The notes beneath the pieces were generated by a model. The model ran no database searches. It had not been told where the DNA came from and was given only the letters and a program-made list of their open reading frames with translations. Position numbers and translations under genes: made by a program. Below are positions 59,721 to 64,000 of a DNA stretch of 64,000 nucleotides, one piece after another; the first letter of the stretch is position 1, and each line of letters starts with the position of its first letter. This DNA is from Acanthococcus lagerstroemiae (taxonomy: Eukaryota; Arthropoda; Insecta; Hemiptera; Eriococcidae): positions 45,745,806-45,809,805 of the forward strand of contig CM063106.1 of NCBI GenBank assembly GCA_031841125.1. The letters are read 5' to 3'.

Positions 59721-60698
59721 ACCTTATATCATTATCATCAATGCATGATACGAATTAGAATAGGAAAAATGAATTATATACAACACTACGATGAAATGGC
59801 ACACGTGAATATAGAAAACCAATTTTATAAATTTGCACCCATAAATAGATACATACAGCCCAATAACATTTACACTACTATACTAGATATCCCTAACTTC
59901 AGCCAGGTAGTATAAACCCTTCTCACGGCACCCCGCGTTTTATTATCCTACCCGCTAACCTCATGGGTATAGAAAATTGTCTCCAATGCATTTTTAATTA
60001 AAACTGAGTCATTCTTAAATCGTATTGATTACATTTTGGTTGATTTTAAATGGGAAAAATGAGCGTACCAGCAACCGGCGAACTTTATGCAAGTATCCGC
60101 CCAAACTCTAGATACACTTATTTTATTAAGGTAGTATTTAGCAGAGAAAGTTAGAGGTATTTAAGATAATAGTATAAACATCTTTGATATAGCTAACCTT
60201 AATATTTACATGTATCCTTTTGTCTGATGAAGTGTAGTGTTACTGTATTTTTTCTAAAATCGCCATTCCCATAGATGTGTTACTATGTCGATATCTGAAG
60301 CTGCATCATTCACAGTACCTATACACTACCCAATATTACACACATTATGTTCAGTAAGTTAGCTCATAATCAAACATTATGTTATACGTGTATTTTTTGA
60401 ACCAATCTACAATACGCATGCAGTGTACAAATCTCGATAACGTAAAATTATAAACTTGCTAGCATATGTACTCGTATATCTATATGTACACTCGCACTAG
60501 GTACAGTAGACTATCATATTCATAATGGCCTAGCTTTGAAATTGACTTATGAAACTTAGAAAGAAGCATACGCTAGCGTATGTTATTTTTATATTATTCT
60601 AGTATAAAGAACTTCCAAAATAACATTTTCAACAGACTCTTATTACAGTTAGACCTGGGAAAATTTTTATTAGGTACGCGTCATCCACTTTTCGTTCT
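59721..60698. other. AT-rich spacer; nothing recognised
   Basis: No coding region, RNA gene or repeat boundary supported. Confidence 0.4.
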
Positions 60699-61132
60699 TT
60701 ACACTCGTTTTCGTTCTTTCTGTTTCTGTAAGTCTAAACAAAATATAGTTCTAAAGACGATGTATGCAACAACAGTAATTCCACTTATAACACTAATGAA
60801 TTCTGCTTTATTTTTGAATGGCGTGCCGCAAATTGTATACCAAGATACAACTTCTCCAGCCATCGGTGAAAACTTCGGAACACAATGAAAATCAAAATAC
60901 TCTTGTCGATAATTCTTCCAACACAGATACTTCTTTCTGTGTAATACCTGAAAAAATTGTTGGTTAAACACAATACTTAAGGTACCTACAGGTAATTCTA
61001 ATATTACCTTGTACCTTAGTGATCATTACAATTGTTAAATACTCGTGCTTAATTTTGAAAAATATATTTTCAACAAATTATAATTTTCACATGATATTCT
61101 ATGTTTTGTCGACATGAGTTTCGCACCCGCAT
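60699..61132 (-). CDS. Putative small single-pass membrane protein, 2 exons, about 96 aa
   Basis: Exon 60699-60947 follows a strong acceptor (pyrimidine-rich, AG) and reads VLHRKKYLCWKNYRQEYF, DFHCVP, WYTICGTPFKNKAEF, a hydrophobic segment ISVISGITVVAYIVF and a basic end KQKERKRV. A possible first exon, 61091-61132, starts MRVRNSCRQNIEYH and ends at GTGAAA in matching phase. Three cysteines precede the membrane segment. The family is not recognised. The first exon is the weaker part; other 5' exons are possible. Confidence 0.4.
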
Positions 61133-61139
61133 GATCACG

Positions 61140-61203
61140 CAGCTGAGAAAATGGCGGAATCATAGTTACTTACGGAACACTGAACACAGTCGTGAAAGTT
61201 TAG
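61140..61203 (+). other. Putative 5' UTR exon of the MA3-domain gene
   Basis: Ends at a consensus donor TTTAG/GTAAGTATG (61204). The next acceptor, TACTTAACGCAG, ends at 61582, 49 bases before the MA3 gene's ATG. It contains a tiny upstream ATG frame (MAES, then stop). It abuts the divergent small gene on the minus strand, implying a bidirectional promoter. Confidence 0.45.
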
Positions 61204-61492
61204 GTAAGTATGTCTACGAAATGTACTGGGAGTGATTTAAATAGATTATTTGTTTTAAGATTCACATAATCATTCGATAGTATACAATGAATTATATTAA
61301 ATGGGAATCTTCAGTTTGTGCTCCGATTTTGCAGACTAGGACATACATATCTTATTTTTACAAAAACCAACCGTTAATATCTACATCTACATCAACATAC
61401 GCTTGGCTGCTTCGTGGATAATTTTGTCAGTATTTCGAAACCTCAGCAATAACATTTTTATCAATTTTTAAATATCTTCAAAATTCATCGAG

Positions 61493-61525
61493 TTTTTTTT
61501 TTTATTATTATTATTATTATTTTTT
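61493..61525. repeat. (TTA)n microsatellite
   Basis: T-run followed by TTATTATTATTATTATTATT and another T-run, within the presumed 5' UTR intron of the MA3-domain gene. Confidence 0.8.
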
Positions 61526-61631
61526 GTAATGCATAGACCATGCAATTTAGTCACTTTATACGCTGGTGCCTACTTAACGCAGTTCAAGCATGACCATTTT
61601 CATAAATTCATAGCGTGTGTTTATCTTGGAA

Positions 61632-63576
61632 ATGTCTTTAAAAGACGAACTCAGTGGCTTGAAAGCGGATTTCGTCTCTCTGCAAACTTATTTGAAAGAA
61701 AGGCTGTCCTTAATAGAAATCCGAATCACTGAAATCGAGAACAAGATTCCGCGTCATGATAGCAGTCCAGAAAGCCGTTTTCAAGAATACGTTCAACAAG
61801 AGTGCAATACCATACCCATCCAGGAATTAGACAATAAAACTAGAAATATAATCGAAGAACTTATGTGGGAAGGTACTTTAACAGACGCGGTGCTGCAAGT
61901 ACGCGAGACTTTTAAGGACAATGCCCGAGAAAAATTTCTTCGATGTTCTTTCGAAATGGTGCTCGAGAAGGACGAACAATACCGCAAAATGACCGGCACC
62001 CTCTTCGGTCACCTCATTAGTCAAAACGTTGTGAGCTCAATCAATATTTTCAATTCACTCAGTTCCGTACTGCTAGTCATAGAAAATTCCAATAATTACA
62101 ATACGAAGATGTGGAAGAATCTATCCGAAATCCTCCTACCAATAATCAGCGAAAGCCATATAAAATTCTCCCAACTTAAAAGAAAAGCCCAAGCCATATT
62201 GAAGCAGGAGTATTACTGCGAGTTCATTAATCATCTGAATAATGCCATCGAGTCTAGTCGCAAAAAGGTGACCTCAGCTCCTAACAGTAAGGCCGATCCC
62301 CAGGCCCAAATAGCGAATTTAAACCAATCGATCAGCTCTGGGCAAGCTGGGGACGAAAAAGAACCACCGAATGCGAATTGTATTGATTTACAAAACGTTT
62401 ACGAAATAGAGAGCATCTCCAAGTTCAAGCCAGTATTTGCTTCCAGCTTGGAAATTGAACCGCCAAAATACAACGTTGAAGCTCTAGTCAATAGTTTGAA
62501 TAACGGGAATAGAGACGACGCTATCCAGCGATTGAAAACCATGAGTCAAGTGGATTTGAAATCAGTTATTGAGGAAATTGTGGACATTGCAGTGCATAAG
62601 GAACCCGAGCACAGAATTACCATTGGTAGGATGTTCGTTACACTTCTGTCAGAAGATATTTTAGACATGAAACAGATTTTGACTTCATTCTGTAAAAGCG
62701 TTCTCAAATTAGAACGACTCGTATTAAACCAGAAAACCCGATTTAGTATCTGCGAAGCCTACGCCGATATCGCGATGCCGCTGTTCACTGAAAACAAAAT
62801 AAAGTTGGATCATCTGTCGACAATTGCTTCGCTGACGTTGTCCGAAGAGACGAAAACGATTTTCATTTGGTCCATGGAAAAGGCGTTACATGACAGGGGA
62901 GTTGTTACAGAACCGCAGACTACCGATCCACCGACCGCCGTTAATTCGAAAATGTTGAAACGACTCGTCAAGTACATGGGAAAAAGCGGACGGGCACAGA
63001 CTGAGAAAGGTGAAACAGCAGACGATGGAGCAAGAACCGGAATCTCACCAGAGAATGCCGAGAAACAGGAAAAACATGCGGAAGACTCCAAAAACGAACT
63101 AAAGTTTGAGGACAACGCTGAAGAGCAAACAGAACGCGATACGTTTTTGTCTTTAAAACGTAAGAAACTGCTGAAAGAACGGATCGAAAACATTGGCGAC
63201 AAAATGGACCTCAAAATAGACGATTTACTCAACGGACCAGCCAACAAGAAAACTCAAGAGGTAGACGCAGGGGATACTCAATTAAAAACAAATGGACAGA
63301 AGATAGAGAGTGATCTACCACCCGTGAAACAGCCTGAGAATCTACCGTCGAGTGCTATTAAAGAGAAAATGATGGAAATTATAGAACATCTGATGGAGAC
63401 TGGAAATACTGAAGATAGCGTCAACATGATTAAGGATACCTTTAACGAGTGAGTTTCAATTTTTACATTAATTATTTACGTGTACAGTACCATCTATTTA
63501 CCGCAATAACCTTATAAGTCAGAAACGTTTAATTTTTTCCCAGTTTGGGCATCAAAGTAAATAAAAATTTGCTAAA
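61632..63576 (+). CDS. MA3-domain protein (eIF4G/PDCD4-type), 5' part; runs off the right edge
   Basis: MA3 domains are HEAT-like helical repeats that bind eIF4A. Exon 1 spans 61632-63448 with a GTGAGT donor; a small next exon is likely at 63544-63576 (GTAAGT donor), and the rest lies beyond the window. I start at ATG 61632 (MSLKDELSGLKADF); the upstream in-frame GTG is not a plausible start. Residues 1-42 form a coiled coil. About 68-190 look like a first MA3 domain (TRNIIEELMWEG, DAVLQVRETF, then MTGTLFGHLIS). About 285-430 look like a second, diverged one (ALVNSLNNGNRDDAIQRLK, IGRMFVTLLSED). About 440-570 is a charged linker. A third begins near 577 (MMEIIEHLMETGNTEDSVNM). No MIF4G domain is seen in this part. 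Exact orthology is open; eIF4G-related is inference. Confidence 0.7.
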
Positions 63577-64000
63577 GTAAGTAAAGTGAAAGGAAAGAAA
63601 GTTGTACATACAAAAAATGAAAAATGAGTTTATGAATAATAGGAGCCTCTAGACTTTTATCCACATTGGAAGGGAGGGGGCAGAACATAGTCAGGAGGCA
63701 CTCTCTCGTAGGAGAAGAAACACCACTTTTTCGGTGAAATAATGCATTTCCAAAAATCCGGGGGCAATGAGCACTAGAACTGAATTTAGGTTTAGTTCTT
63801 CCTTATTTCAACTATTTTTGGATATCTGGTCTGTTTTATTCATTTTCATAATTTTTGGGGTTGATTTTTGCGATAATTTTTTGGAGCCTCTAAGCAGGAC
63901 ATCTTGATTTCCTAACTATCTTGATATAAATATTAATAAAAGAATTTTATATCGGCAGTTTCCCGGTATAAAAAACATACAGTATGTTTGACATCACTAT
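63577..64000 (+). other. Intron of the MA3-domain gene to the window edge
   Basis: Follows the donor at 63577. No further exon recognised before 64000. Confidence 0.5.

Noticed and set aside
61617..61631. GTG start for the MA3-domain protein
   Set aside because: Nuclear genes start at ATG; the ATG at 61632 follows a plausible splice acceptor and gives a clean coiled-coil N-terminus.
1..64000. tRNA, rRNA, CRISPR or bacterial operon features
   Set aside because: No tRNA arm pairs, rRNA blocks or spaced direct repeats were found; introns and element types are eukaryotic.

Overview
The window looks like nuclear DNA from an invertebrate animal. Its genes are split by GT-AG introns, spacers are AT-rich, and mobile DNA is abundant. 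There is no operon structure, CRISPR array or recognisable tRNA. The phylum cannot be fixed from this window. An R1/I-type non-LTR retrotransposon with arthropod-like features mildly favours an arthropod or another protostome. All gene names rest on family motifs read by eye; no search was run.

Layout. 1-410: a perfect 63-bp foldback and two smaller hairpins. 3995-13429 (-): a complete six-exon VAP gene (ER contact-site adaptor, 246 aa), with a dead R1-like LINE in its last intron. 14150-16680: AAGC-rich cryptic repeats around a small, possibly broken ORF that lies between perfect 34-bp inverted repeats. 17447-21979 (+): an intronless 1510-codon ORF of unknown function with four 45-residue tandem repeats and an RVSF motif. 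22.7-26.6 kb: exon-like scraps and an RTE-like LINE interrupted by a hAT MITE. 27192-27815 (-) and 28208-29288 (+): a GPKOW-like gene lacking its KOW half, head-to-head with a complete PPIL1 gene; both products are spliceosomal. 29738-30721 (-): fibrillarin. 32168-39363 (+): valyl-tRNA synthetase in 19 exons. 39.4-47.2 kb: repeats and unexplained AT-rich DNA, including nested hAT elements. 47286-57516 (-): a complete 14-exon DENND1 (connecdenn) gene, 691 aa, whose 6.3-kb intron holds hAT and Penelope-like elements. 59.3-59.7 kb: a LINE tail. 60.7-61.1 kb (-): a possible small membrane protein. 61632 to the right edge (+): the 5' part of an MA3-domain (eIF4G/PDCD4-type) gene.

Themes. Several genes serve RNA processing and translation: PPIL1, GPKOW, fibrillarin, ValRS and the MA3 protein. 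VAP and DENND1 act in membrane contact and traffic. The genes appear to be unlinked housekeeping loci rather than a cluster with one job.

Most notable observation. In the valyl-tRNA synthetase gene, two 5' splice sites exactly 300 nt apart (36348 and 36648) are both in frame with the same acceptor. The optional 100 codons resemble the GST-C-like eEF1B-binding module of cysteinyl-tRNA synthetase and eEF1B. The N-terminal GST domain of vertebrate ValRS is absent here. Second is a complete hammerhead-ribozyme fold in a Penelope-like element at about 52.9 kb.
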